Source: an uncultured Poribacteria bacterium (GTDB taxonomy: Bacteria > Poribacteria > WGA-4E > PCPOR2b). From it: 64,000 nt of DNA. The notes beneath the pieces are model-generated. The model ran no database searches. It was not told where the DNA came from and was given only the letters and a program-made list of their open reading frames with translations. A program made the translations under genes and the position numbers. Positions 43,654 through 52,900 of this stretch are shown one piece after another. The number at the start of each line of letters is the position of its first letter. The stretch's first letter is position 1. The stretch is from the NCBI GenBank assembly GCA_958296125.1, contig OY282444.1, positions 248,001 through 312,000 on the forward strand, read 5' to 3'.

Positions 43654-44829
43654 ATGAACATATTTTCAAAGCGACTCAACCGATTACCGCCCTACATGTT
43701 TGGTAAACTCAAGCAGTTGACCCATGAAAGGCGACAGCAGGGAATTGATATCATTGATCTGGGGATGGGCAACCCTGACAGACCGACCCCGCAGCATATT
43801 GTAGATAAACTGACCGAAGCCGCCCAGGAAGCCCGCCACCATCGCTATTCTGCATCACGAGGGATTTTCAATCTGCGCCGCGAAGTCAGTTGGTATTATG
43901 AACGACGCTTTGGGGTCCAGATCGATCCCAACCATGAAGCAATCTCCGTGATTGGCACCAAAGAGGGGCTTTCCCATCTCGCACTTGCATTGATAGATGA
44001 AGGCGATCTGGCACTCGTCCCAAACCCGACGTTTCCGATTCATATCTACGCGACCGTGATCGCCGGGGGCAGCGTTGTCAGCATCCCGTTACGCGAAGAA
44101 AACCAGTTTGTGCCGAGTCTTGACGAGATTTCGAGGGATATCTGGCCCAGCCCCAAGGTCTTAATCTTGAGCTTCCCACATAACCCGACGGGGGCGGTGA
44201 TTGAACTCGCCTTCTTTGAAGAAATTGTTGACTTTGCCAAGCGAAACGACATCATTGTTATCCATGACCTCGCGTATGCTGATATTGTTTTTGATGGCTA
44301 TCAGGCACCCAGTTTTCTACAGGCGAAGGGTGCCAAAGATGTCGGGGTTGAATTTATCTCTTTATCAAAGTCCTACAATATGGCAGGTTGGCGGTGTGGG
44401 TTCGCTGTCGGCAACCGCGATCTGGTTGACGCGTTGGCGCGGATCAAAGGCTATTACGACTACGGCATCTTCGCGCCCATTCAGGTCGCTGCAATCATGG
44501 CACTGCGAATGGATACCGATATTGTGGCAGCGAATGCGGAGACCTATCGAATCCGCCGCGATGTGCTGGTAGAGGGGCTAAATCGGATTGGTTGGAAGGT
44601 ACAAAAGCCGCACGGAACGATGTTCGTGTGGGCCCCAATCCCTGAACCGTATCGCCCTTTGAGTTCGATGGATTTCGCGATGAAACTGCTTGATGAAGCG
44701 GAAGTTTGTGTTTCCCCCGGCGCGGGGTTCGGTCACAACGGAGAGGGATATGTCCGGATTGCACTTGTCGAAAACGAAGACCGCATCCGTCAAGCCGTGA
44801 GACAGATGCGGCGGGTGTTGTTTAAGTAG
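43654..44829 (+). CDS. PLP-dependent aminotransferase class I/II
   Basis: The 391-residue protein is a fold-type I aminotransferase close to AlaC/LL-diaminopimelate-aminotransferase-like enzymes. It has LGMGNPDRPTP, YSASRGIFNLRRE, SFPHNPTGA (cofactor contact), HDLAYADIVFDGY and the PLP Lys in SLSKSYNMAGWRCGF. Probable role is glutamate-pyruvate transamination or diaminopimelate/lysine synthesis. The 212-base gap upstream shows no clear promoter or gene. Confidence 0.92.
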   Translation: MNIFSKRLNRLPPYMFGKLKQLTHERRQQGIDIIDLGMGNPDRPTPQHIVDKLTEAAQEARHHRYSASRGIFNLRREVSWYYERRFGVQIDPNHEAISVIGTKEGLSHLALALIDEGDLALVPNPTFPIHIYATVIAGGSVVSIPLREENQFVPSLDEISRDIWPSPKVLILSFPHNPTGAVIELAFFEEIVDFAKRNDIIVIHDLAYADIVFDGYQAPSFLQAKGAKDVGVEFISLSKSYNMAGWRCGFAVGNRDLVDALARIKGYYDYGIFAPIQVAAIMALRMDTDIVAANAETYRIRRDVLVEGLNRIGWKVQKPHGTMFVWAPIPEPYRPLSSMDFAMKLLDEAEVCVSPGAGFGHNGEGYVRIALVENEDRIRQAVRQMRRVLFK

Positions 44830-44901
44830 TGTATGCTTTCAGACTGTGTATCAACTGGACACCGGCAATATTGCTCGTTGATAGAACAGCAGTATTTTCT
44901 C

Positions 44902-44930
44902 TGGCCATTTTCATGTATTTGTGATATAAT
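44902..44930 (+). promoter_or_regulatory. Promoter of the IS607-type transposase gene
   Basis: TGGCCA (44902-44907), 17 bases, perfect TATAAT (44925-44930). The -10 box ends six bases before the ATG at 44937, so the transcript would be leaderless. Confidence 0.55.
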
Positions 44931-44936
44931 TTTGTT

Positions 44937-45512
44937 ATGGTTTATATGTCAGCGAAAAAAGCGGGTGAGTTGCTGGACTACACCCCGGAACACTTGAGAC
45001 GGCTTGCACGAGCGGGTAAGATTGACTATATTCGCACCAAGGGAGGTCAGCGAAGATATAATGTCCAAGCATTTATTGAAAGCAAATCCGAATCAACTCT
45101 TACTACCGTTTGTTACTGCCGAGTCTCCAGTTCTCAGCAACAAGATGCTCTTGAGCGTCAAGTCGCCTACCTGCGAAGTATTTACCCCGATGCAGAAATC
45201 GTCCGCGAGATTGGAAGTGGACTCAACTTCAAACGCAAAGGGCTTAAAACCTTACTGGACCGACTTCACCGAGGCGATAAGCTCCAAGTTGTGGTTGCCC
45301 ATCGGGATAGACTCGCCCGATTCGGCATTGAAATCATACAACACCTTGTCGAGCAAAACGGTGGCGAACTCGTGGTTCTCAACCATAAAAGTGACAGCCC
45401 CAAATCTGAACTCACCCAAGATTTAATCGCCATCTTGCACGTCTTCAGTCGCCGAATGCACGGACTCCGTAAATACTGTGACCAAATCAAAGAAGATTCG
45501 GATCTATCCTGA
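44937..45512 (+). CDS. tnpA: IS607-type serine recombinase (TnpA)
   Basis: The 191 residues begin with a MerR-like helix-turn-helix (SAKKAGELLDYTPEHLRRLA, with IRTKGGQRRY). The catalytic domain of small serine recombinases follows: VCYCRVSSSQQQDALERQ, with the nucleophile Ser in CRVSSS, then VVVAHRDRLARFGIE. All expected catalytic residues (Ser, Arg in the RV motif, HRDRLAR) are present, so the enzyme may be active. It overlaps the tnpB remnant by 35 bases. Confidence 0.93.
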   Translation: MVYMSAKKAGELLDYTPEHLRRLARAGKIDYIRTKGGQRRYNVQAFIESKSESTLTTVCYCRVSSSQQQDALERQVAYLRSIYPDAEIVREIGSGLNFKRKGLKTLLDRLHRGDKLQVVVAHRDRLARFGIEIIQHLVEQNGGELVVLNHKSDSPKSELTQDLIAILHVFSRRMHGLRKYCDQIKEDSDLS

Positions 45513-45687
45513 CTCAGGGCAACGTGCAAAACTCAGACAGGGGTTGGGGTGTGCTCGGTTACGAAACCGTATCCACCATCTTATTGATGAGTTGCATCAC
45601 AAGATAGCCCGATTCCTCGTAGACACTTTTGATATTATCCTGTTGCCAACGTTGGCCGTTCCGAGACCAGGGGCGGCAGAAAAGTGA
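45478..45687 (+). pseudogene. tnpB: Internally deleted TnpB remnant
   Basis: The 69-residue ORF joins a TnpB N-terminus (KKIRIYPDSGQRAKLRQGLG) directly to an internal segment (HHLIDELHHKIARFLVDTFD, ILLPTL). Well over a hundred residues in between are missing, as is the entire RuvC-like nuclease C-terminus. The tail is encoded by the dispersed GC-rich repeat. It cannot be a functional RNA-guided nuclease. Confidence 0.85.
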
Positions 45688-45836
45688 TAAAGTCAAGCGA
45701 TGGGCGGGTCATGGACAGAGACCAGGGGGAGATAGCCCCGAACTACAGAAGTTTTGTAGTTTTGCAAATCGTGCATCGCCAGATTTGTATATACTCATTT
45801 GGAAATGTGTAGGTTAAATCTATCGGAAAGCGTTTC

Positions 45837-47048
45837 ATGCCTGACGTTGTTGTTGGACATATTGAGGAGGCGGAGAGCCTTGCACCGGTGTTCGCTGAGT
45901 TTGATCGACATCACCCCGGTTTGAAAATGGGGTGTGGGTATTTTGATGGCGATGCGGGTGAGCTGGTCGCGGAGTATGAGGGGGTGCGATATATCTGGAT
46001 CGATCAAGGTGATGGCGAGGTTTTCTTGGATGTGGGGTATCGCACACAGGAAGGAGATGGCGAAAAACTGCTGTCGGTTTATGAGGCAGACGAATGTGAC
46101 GATGAAACCTGGCCCATTCTACAAACATTCGCGGAAAACCTCGACACGCTTCACGAAAGCATCCAACCGTTCGTCGAGTCAATTTTGGATCGAATCACCG
46201 GAAAGACGCTTATCGGCGACATCGCTGAGGAGATTCGGTTGATAGAAGAAAGTGGGGTGCCGCGTGAGAAATGGGCAACGCGCCCGAAAGTTCGACGTGC
46301 CTTCGACCTGTTGTTAGAAAGTTACGCAATCCTTGGCTGGTCAACCAAACAGGTTGGCTCCTTTGAGCAGATTCAAGCGGGTGATCAGTTCGCTGTAACA
46401 GCGGATGACCCAATACGGGCCCGTGGGAGGTTCCGCTACTGGTGGATCGAGAATTCCAATATCTTCATGACGCATGTGACGACAACCCGTCGATTGCGCT
46501 ACCTCAAAGAGACCGCCCCGACTGCATCGGAATCCAAAGCCACCAACGGTAACAATTTTGCGTTTGACCCGTTTCGTCGTCTGCCGATGACATGGCACTG
46601 CAACACAGAAACCGAGGATGAAGCCGATGGGGTTAATTCGGTTAATAGTCACGTTGTCAATATTGCGGCTGAAACTTCACGGACCCACTATCACCCGGCG
46701 ACCCCGATTGGTATCGGCAAGGCGCAGCACGAAATCTATTTTGCCTTGAATCCAAGCGCGTATTCGCTGAACACCTACGGACGCAAAAGCTACTTGTACA
46801 CCTTCCCCAATGTGGCAGATCTGACCATTTACGCAGAGATTCCGCTCAGCCCGGGAACTGTCGTCTACATCCCGCCCGACACAGGGCATCGTGGGGTTGA
46901 TGCGTTTGTGAATATCGTGACGTTACCCGGCTTCAAGCCACACAATATGATCCACCTAGATGCACAGATAAAAGATACGACCGATGGGAAATCTCCATTT
47001 AACGAAAATGTAACGGAATCTAATGTAACGGAATCTATTGATAATTAG
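45837..47048 (+). CDS. Hypothetical protein with C-terminal cupin-like domain
   Basis: The 403 residues have an acidic N-terminal region of unknown fold. A cupin-like C-terminal domain (about 270-375) has candidate metal ligands in SRTHYHPATPIG, GKAQHEIYFAL and YIPPDTGHRGVD (His-x-His, Glu, His pattern). The tail contains a 15-bp tandem duplication (47007-47021 and 47022-47036) encoding two copies of NVTES. Cupins of this kind bind metal and often act as isomerases or dioxygenases; function here unknown. GGAAAG lies six bases before the ATG. Confidence 0.7.
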   Translation: MPDVVVGHIEEAESLAPVFAEFDRHHPGLKMGCGYFDGDAGELVAEYEGVRYIWIDQGDGEVFLDVGYRTQEGDGEKLLSVYEADECDDETWPILQTFAENLDTLHESIQPFVESILDRITGKTLIGDIAEEIRLIEESGVPREKWATRPKVRRAFDLLLESYAILGWSTKQVGSFEQIQAGDQFAVTADDPIRARGRFRYWWIENSNIFMTHVTTTRRLRYLKETAPTASESKATNGNNFAFDPFRRLPMTWHCNTETEDEADGVNSVNSHVVNIAAETSRTHYHPATPIGIGKAQHEIYFALNPSAYSLNTYGRKSYLYTFPNVADLTIYAEIPLSPGTVVYIPPDTGHRGVDAFVNIVTLPGFKPHNMIHLDAQIKDTTDGKSPFNENVTESNVTESIDN

Positions 47049-47077
47049 ACGGTGCCTGAACCCGCAAGGAAAAATCA

Positions 47078-47275
47078 ATGCGAAAATGGTTTACGAGCAA
47101 AGTCCTTTTGAATACGCTGATCCTCACAATGGTCGTTGGGTTTATGGGGTATCTGCTCCGACCCTCCCTTCAGATCGAGCGATTAGGACTTATCACCTTC
47201 TTAGTTGCGGGAACGATGGTTATGATAAGGGGTGTCGTGAAAATTACGATGGGTATGCGAAAAACGGGACAATAA
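47078..47275 (+). CDS. Small two-helix membrane protein, hypothetical
   Basis: The 65-residue ORF has AAGGAAAAATCA before its ATG and two hydrophobic segments (LLNTLILTMVVGFMGYLL and LGLITFLVAGTMVM) separated by a short polar loop. No family recognised. It follows the cupin gene after 29 bases and is convergent with lgt. Confidence 0.55.
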   Translation: MRKWFTSKVLLNTLILTMVVGFMGYLLRPSLQIERLGLITFLVAGTMVMIRGVVKITMGMRKTGQ

Positions 47276-47335
47276 CCCCAATGACAGATGCCGAAGCGAT
47301 GATCCGGCTGCAACCTGCGGGTTCCTCTCATTTTC

Positions 47336-48133
47336 TTATGACCGTCGTCGCCTTTTTCGTTTGGGCGATAGGGTTGGAACGGTCACTTCCGCTGTTGCAA
47401 CGGGACGATGCGTGACCCAATAGATAAGACACCCCCCAATAATAGCCATCAAGATACTTGTGAGTTGTGCCTCTGTCAACCCGAAAAGGCCCGGCTGATT
47501 CAGTCGAAAGAATTCCGCGATAAAACGCTCAATTCCTGCCAAAATAAACGCTCCACCCAACAGCCACCCCGGTGTGCCTTCTTTCTGTTTGCGAATAGAC
47601 CACAGCAATCCAAAACCGATCAGCAACATCCCTGTTTCATACAGCGGCGTTGGATGGACAGGCACCTCCGTCGGTACCGTGCCGTTGGGAAATGCCATCG
47701 CCCACGGCAAGTCTGAGGGGGGGCCATAGTCTCCATCCCCAGAGAGAAAGCATCCGATTCGCCCAATCCCATGTCCAAGCAAAACCGACATACCAATCGT
47801 ATCAAGTGTCGGTAGAATCGGGTTGGGGGATCGATGGATAACAAACAGAACGGCAGCGAGCGCACCGATGACACCGCCATACCAAACCAACCCGCTATTT
47901 GAAATCAGTTCAGCTATTTCGATCTTGCCATCTTGCAGGGCTGAGTGGAGTTTCGCGCCAATAATCCCTCCGACAGCAGCTGCAAAGATTATTGATGATG
48001 TTGGGCGCGGATCCAGCCCTTTCCTTGCTAAATCACGCTGTGAGATGAGCAGCACGGCAAGAAAGGCTAACGCCATCATAAGACCGAAGCTATGAATCCC
48101 TATGGGACCAAAATCAATGAGCGTTGGGTACAT
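47336..48133 (-). CDS. lgt: Prolipoprotein diacylglyceryl transferase
   Basis: Lgt attaches diacylglycerol to the lipobox Cys of prolipoproteins in the inner membrane. The 265-residue polytopic protein has IHSFGLMMALAFL, GLVWYGGVIGALAA and the signature GHGIGRIGCFLSGDGDYG, then HPTPLYETGMLL near the C-terminus. A basic tail (SPKRKRRRRS) ends it. Start at 48133 (MYPTLIDFG) has AGAGGAAG upstream. Confidence 0.94.
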   Translation of the reverse strand: MYPTLIDFGPIGIHSFGLMMALAFLAVLLISQRDLARKGLDPRPTSSIIFAAAVGGIIGAKLHSALQDGKIEIAELISNSGLVWYGGVIGALAAVLFVIHRSPNPILPTLDTIGMSVLLGHGIGRIGCFLSGDGDYGPPSDLPWAMAFPNGTVPTEVPVHPTPLYETGMLLIGFGLLWSIRKQKEGTPGWLLGGAFILAGIERFIAEFFRLNQPGLFGLTEAQLTSILMAIIGGCLIYWVTHRPVATAEVTVPTLSPKRKRRRRS

Positions 48134-48251
48134 CGTTTCTTCCTCTAGTGTTGAGGTGTGTCGTTGATTTCCCACTAAATGGGAACCGCCCCCAATAGAT
48201 CTGAATCACACTTCGCAAGGTTTCAAAACACAATTTTATGCGGCACTGAGT

Positions 48252-48280
48252 ATAATACCATAAGATGTGCACATTGTCCA
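48252..48280 (-). promoter_or_regulatory. Promoter of lgt
   Basis: On the minus strand TGGACA (48280-48275), 17 bases, TATTAT (48257-48252), both five of six to consensus, about 120 bases before the lgt start. Confidence 0.6.
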
Positions 48281-48368
48281 CTACTCGCTTAACTGCGAGC
48301 AACGCATTATTCAGAGAAAGCAGGGATTATTTCGCGTAACTTGATCGGTTTGTCATTCTATTTTTCGA

Positions 48369-49403
48369 CTATTTTTCGAGTAAACTGTCTTGTGCCAATA
48401 GGTATTTGAGCATTATGACTCCCCCGACAGCAACACCAATATAAAGGGTAAATGTGCGCCAAAGCGTCGTGAATACTGCCTGAGATGACTTGGGGATTAT
48501 CGTTCCCATCAACTGTGCAGATGACAATTCCGCCACGCCAGATGCCCCGGGTGTCGGAGAAAAATAGAAAATCAAAAAGAGGATCATCTGTATGAAAATC
48601 GTCTGAATAAAAGGAACATCCAATCCCATCCCCTTCAACACGATATATGCTATGAAAAATTTGTTGAGGTAAGTTACCGAACTTAGTATAAACGTAGCCA
48701 GAAGAGCCAGCCTTCCCTTCGATACATATATTCTCATGATATCCTGATACTCCTGCACCGAATCGAAAAAGACTTGTAATTTGCTACTTTCCAGTAATTT
48801 CTTCAAAATGGGGACCCTGCTCAAGAATCGTTTTGTGACATTTTCAAAGGTTTGCGGCTTAACCACTGCAACAATGAACAACAAAATGATTGCAGAAAAT
48901 ACCAACAGGGTGGCTCGGGAGAGGAGGAGTAAAGACGGGTTCATAGCTGGAACATGCCCGAAGAATAAGAGATAAAGCGCGCAGGAGATTAGGAAAAATA
49001 TGGAGCCTAGAAAGCAAACGATGCTGACCATAGTCGCTTCCGCAAACGGCATACCGTTTTTATACAGCACGTATATCTGAGCGGCACCGCCCCCCGTTTG
49101 AGCGGGTGTGACCGCCCCCAGGAACAGGTTGCCCATATTCGATTTCAGGCAGGTTTTGAATTCAATCTGAGGAAAAAGCCGCGCAGAAAGGACAAGGATG
49201 CGCATACTTCCCAGTATCCAATCGCACACGTTCAGCGCAAGGGCTATGATTAAAAATAAGGGGTTGAGTTGGGCGAGATACCGAATACCCTCGGTAAAAG
49301 GGGTGAGAAAGAAGTTAAACAACAATCCTACAATCGATAGTGCAATGAACCACTTCAGTCCTCGAATCGCTCTACGGGTTGACATTCGTTTTCGATCGGA
49401 CAT
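48369..49403 (-). CDS. Flippase-like/LPG-synthase transmembrane-domain protein
   Basis: A 344-residue polytopic membrane protein of the UPF0104/YbhN type. About eight hydrophobic helices are visible, with conserved-looking NMGNLFLGAVTPAQTGGGAAQ and FSPTPGASGVAELSSA, the G-rich motifs of this family. Relatives are associated with lipid or lipid-linked sugar movement; no soluble synthetase domain is attached. Start at 49403 is preceded by GGAG at a long spacing; 49427 is an alternative. Confidence 0.85.
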   Translation of the reverse strand: MSDRKRMSTRRAIRGLKWFIALSIVGLLFNFFLTPFTEGIRYLAQLNPLFLIIALALNVCDWILGSMRILVLSARLFPQIEFKTCLKSNMGNLFLGAVTPAQTGGGAAQIYVLYKNGMPFAEATMVSIVCFLGSIFFLISCALYLLFFGHVPAMNPSLLLLSRATLLVFSAIILLFIVAVVKPQTFENVTKRFLSRVPILKKLLESSKLQVFFDSVQEYQDIMRIYVSKGRLALLATFILSSVTYLNKFFIAYIVLKGMGLDVPFIQTIFIQMILFLIFYFSPTPGASGVAELSSAQLMGTIIPKSSQAVFTTLWRTFTLYIGVAVGGVIMLKYLLAQDSLLEK

Positions 49404-49429
49404 AACTCGTATGCTCCGGATTATCAAAT

Positions 49430-49705
49430 TTATGCCAAACAGTCAGCTAAGAGGTAATCTACCTCGCTCGCCTCCACCGCGTCACCCTCATTGAGCCGCT
49501 CAACGACACTTTCGAGAATTTCCTTCGCCTCATCACTTTGATTGCTCCGGATGAAGCCATCGTAGAAATGCTCCCCTGCGAGCGCACGGTCAATTTCCTT
49601 ATCCTTGTCGTGGTCTTCCAGTTCTGTGAAGTATACTACATGGTAACGCTCACCATAGGAGCCTTCTTTGTAAATTTCAAACATAATCTTGTCTGATTCT
49701 AGCAT
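49430..49705 (-). CDS. Small acidic hypothetical protein
   Basis: The 91-residue, strongly acidic protein has GGAGGGCAAAA before its ATG. The sequence (FEIYKEGSYGERYHVVYFTE, then EIDRALAGEHFYDGFI) suggests a small alpha/beta fold. No family recognised. It lies 26 bases upstream of the flippase-like gene on the same strand. Confidence 0.6.
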   Translation of the reverse strand: MLESDKIMFEIYKEGSYGERYHVVYFTELEDHDKDKEIDRALAGEHFYDGFIRSNQSDEAKEILESVVERLNEGDAVEASEVDYLLADCLA

Positions 49706-49803
49706 TTTTGCCCTCCAAATACATAGTCAATGCCCTCTCTATCAAAAGTAACGTGTGACGGCGATCGGTCTGAATTTCATTTTAACGATTTGGTATTTTA
49801 CGT

Positions 49804-49862
49804 CGAAAAACAGTAGACCGAAGCCAGGGGTTGGACAACCGCCCCCACCTTCGGTCTACTGT
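49804..49862 (-). terminator. Terminator behind the acyl-CoA dehydratase activase gene
   Basis: A perfect 14-bp stem (ACAGTAGACCGAAG, 49810-49823, with 49849-49862) and a 25-base loop that contains a nested GGTTG/CAACC hairpin are followed on the minus strand by five T. Confidence 0.88.
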
Positions 49863-49928
49863 AGCTAGGCAATCAACTCTCGTTTCAGGCACTGAACCCC
49901 AAAATTTTTACTCAATTAGAAATCTTTA

Positions 49929-52900
49929 TTAGAAATCTTTTGAGCGACGACGTTTTTTCTCCGATTGTAACTCCGTCGGCAGCGTTCCTGCTGCGGCAAA
50001 GGTCGTCTCTGTCTCAAGATTCGCAGCCAACTGGTGTCGAAGTTCCGCTTCGTATTCACGGAGTTGCTCGTCGACGGTCTGCTGCTGCTCCGCCTTCTTG
50101 ACCATATCCTCCCCATACCGTCTGAGGAAGTAGTCAATCGTTTCGACACGGATTTTGATGGAGCCGGTCGGCTTATTTTCATCAATATCCTTGAAGCAGA
50201 AGTATGGTGTGCCAGAGTTCTGCACAGTCTCTTCAACAACTGTGTAAATAGGCGCATCATGACCACACTTGAAGTTTGAGAGTTCAAGCGCGACCAGATT
50301 CGGATGGCGCGCGATATATTTCGCCGCCCAGACCTTGATGCTTGTATTCTCGCTATAGGAATTCTTCCACACATCCGCGATGTCCATCGGGTCTGAAATC
50401 ACTCCCGATCGCACCTCGTCACCGAAGAGTTTGTCCAAAATGTCATCATCAAGGGGCAGACTATCCTGGGTGAGGATGGGGTAGCCGAGTTTCTGGAACT
50501 CCGAGAGGATTTCGTGACAGATGCCAGGGTCATTGTGATATGGCCTGCCGAGCAGCACAATGCCGAGGCGATTCTCTGCCTCTAGCTGGTCAATAATTTT
50601 GCGGCCCGAACCACGCAGCATGACGCTTTGGTACTGATTGAGTGCCTTATAACCGGCTTCGACAGCTCTGCGATTCTCTGCCTCGGAGAGCCCAAACACA
50701 TCCTTGAACTGCTCGTACATCTGCTGTTCAAACAACTGAGGTTCGCTCAGGTTGACGAACGTATCAAAGAGCTGAGTCCCCATCTCGGCGAACAGGTCTC
50801 CCTCTTTGGTGAATGCCGCTTTCACGGCTGCCGGTGTGGTGGAAACCGTTGGACAGGAGCGGCACCCTTGGGTGCCGACCAAATCTGAGGGCAAACAATC
50901 GATCATTGGGAAAAAGATGATATCGAGCGGTTTCTTCTTGTGGTGTGTATGAAGCAGGTTATGAACGTGCGGAATGGCGACCTTCGATGGGAAGCAGGGG
51001 TCAATCGAACCGCGCTTGGCACCCTCTTTGTACATCTCCTCAGAAGTGAAGTCCGAGTAAATGAGGTTGCGAGGTTTCAGCCCCAAACTCTCAAAGTATG
51101 CGCTGAAGACCGGGTTCATGGAGTACATGTTAAGCACCCGCGGGATGCCAATACGAATTTCTTCGCGCTTCTTCATCAGCATCGCCCGCTGCTTTTGCGC
51201 TTTGGTGATGGAAAACTTCGGAATCGAATCGGCAGCTGGCTCAGGCTTGAACGACTTAAAAATCGCGGTCGCAGCCATCTCCTGCATATTGGGGTAAGCA
51301 CCTTTCGCGTCGTCCATCCCTTTCTTGATGACTTTCATCGCCTCAACATCCTCAACGAGGCCCCGTTCACAGGAGTTCCCGACGATGAGACGCTTGGCAC
51401 CATCCAACAGAGGGATCTTGGACTTCCGTGGCGGTTCCACCTCCGCGGATCCGGAGCCGACATTCACATCAATAAAAGTCCGCAAACATTTGTTCTTGCA
51501 GAAGAAGCAGCGCGTGTTCTCGCTACGGTGTGTCGTGTAGGAGATTTCGTTGACGGCATCAAGACCGATAAAACTTGTCTCTCTGCCATTTTCCCACAAG
51601 CGAACTGCTTCAATGGCCGCCCCGATTGCGCCCGATTCACCACAGTGCTCGTGCACAATCACCCTGGGCTGAACATCTTTGCCCTTGAAGCGCGATTCAA
51701 TAAAGTCCACCTGCATTTTGACCGCTGCGAGGTTTTTCTGTGTGCCACCTTGCAGCACGAAATTAGTGCCTAAGGCCGCAAGGTTCGGAATCTGCGCCAC
51801 ATATAGCCAGATATTCTTGGGGAGAACCGCCGCCAAACCCGCCATAATCTCCTCTGGCTTCCAGCCTTGACGTTGAAAATCCACGATGTCTGACTGCATG
51901 AAGACGGCACATCCATAGCCAAATACGGGCATGGACTGAGCGTCGAAAGCGGTATCGGCATACTCCTCTACCGGGATACCAAAGCCTGCCGACGTTGATT
52001 GCAGGAAGTAGCCGTTCCCGGCGGAACACTGCGTGTTGAGCTTGAAATCCTTGACTTGACGGTTCTTCAGGACGATAATTTTAATATCCTGTCCGCCGAC
52101 ATCACAGATGACATCTACGTCGTCATAGAACCGAAGCGCGGACTCTGTGTGAGCCACCGTTTCAACCAACGCCACATCGGCACCCAGCACCTCCTGTAGA
52201 ATATCCTTGGCATAACCGGTCGTCCCTACCCCCATCACCTTGAGTGTTGCGCCCGGCGACTCCACTTGTTCACGCAGCTTGTCGATCACCTCCATGGTGT
52301 CTTCGATCGGATTGCCTTTGGACAGTTGATAGGTCTTGACGAGGACATTACGGTCTTGGTCGAGGAGCACCGCCTTTGTTGAGGTCGAACCCCCGTCAAG
52401 TCCGATGAAACCCTCAACCACCTGCCCGGGCTCAAATGTAGCTGGGATGAACTTCTTCTCTTTGTATCGTTCTTTAAAGGCTGCCAGTTCTTCCGCGCTC
52501 TCACTCAAGCCAGACCCACCCATCTTGGCTTTCTCTTCAAGCCGACCATACGTAATGTAATGCTCCAAGTCTTCCGGGCCTATGTATGTGCCGACACTTT
52601 CGTCTTCCTGTTTGCCGAACTCCACCGCGCCAATGGCTGCGAAATATTGGGCGTTTTCTGGCACTTTGATCAGGCCTTTCGGGTCCACTCCTTCGGGCAA
52701 AGGATATTCTCGCTCCTCCCATATCTTGGGAATATTGTACTTCCACGCCTCCACCATACCGCGAATGTAGGTATTCGGGCCACCCAGCAGCAGGACTTCA
52801 GGGCGCAACGTGTTGCCACGGGTGAGGACCGACAGATTCTGTCCGACAATCGCCTCGAATAGGGATGCCATCAATTGATCTTGAGGAACCCCCATTTTTT

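Larger units (their letters stand above)
44902..45800 (+). mobile_element. IS607-family element with collapsed tnpB
   Basis: An intact serine-recombinase tnpA overlaps a short tnpB remnant, the gene order of IS607. Downstream are the dispersed CCGAGACCAGGGGCGG repeat (45661-45676) and a 7-bp hairpin AACTACA/TGTAGTT (45741-45761) near the probable right end. Exact ends are not defined, as IS607 elements lack inverted repeats. The internal tnpB deletion makes this a non-autonomous or dying copy, although TnpA alone can suffice for movement. Confidence 0.75.

Noticed and set aside
45478-45687. Functional TnpB or guide-RNA nuclease
   Set aside because: The RuvC-like catalytic region is absent; only N-terminal and internal fragments remain.
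47038-47415. 125-residue ORF overlapping the small membrane protein and lgt
   Set aside because: It is out of frame with the better-supported 65-residue gene, which has its own Shine-Dalgarno, and it runs antisense into lgt.
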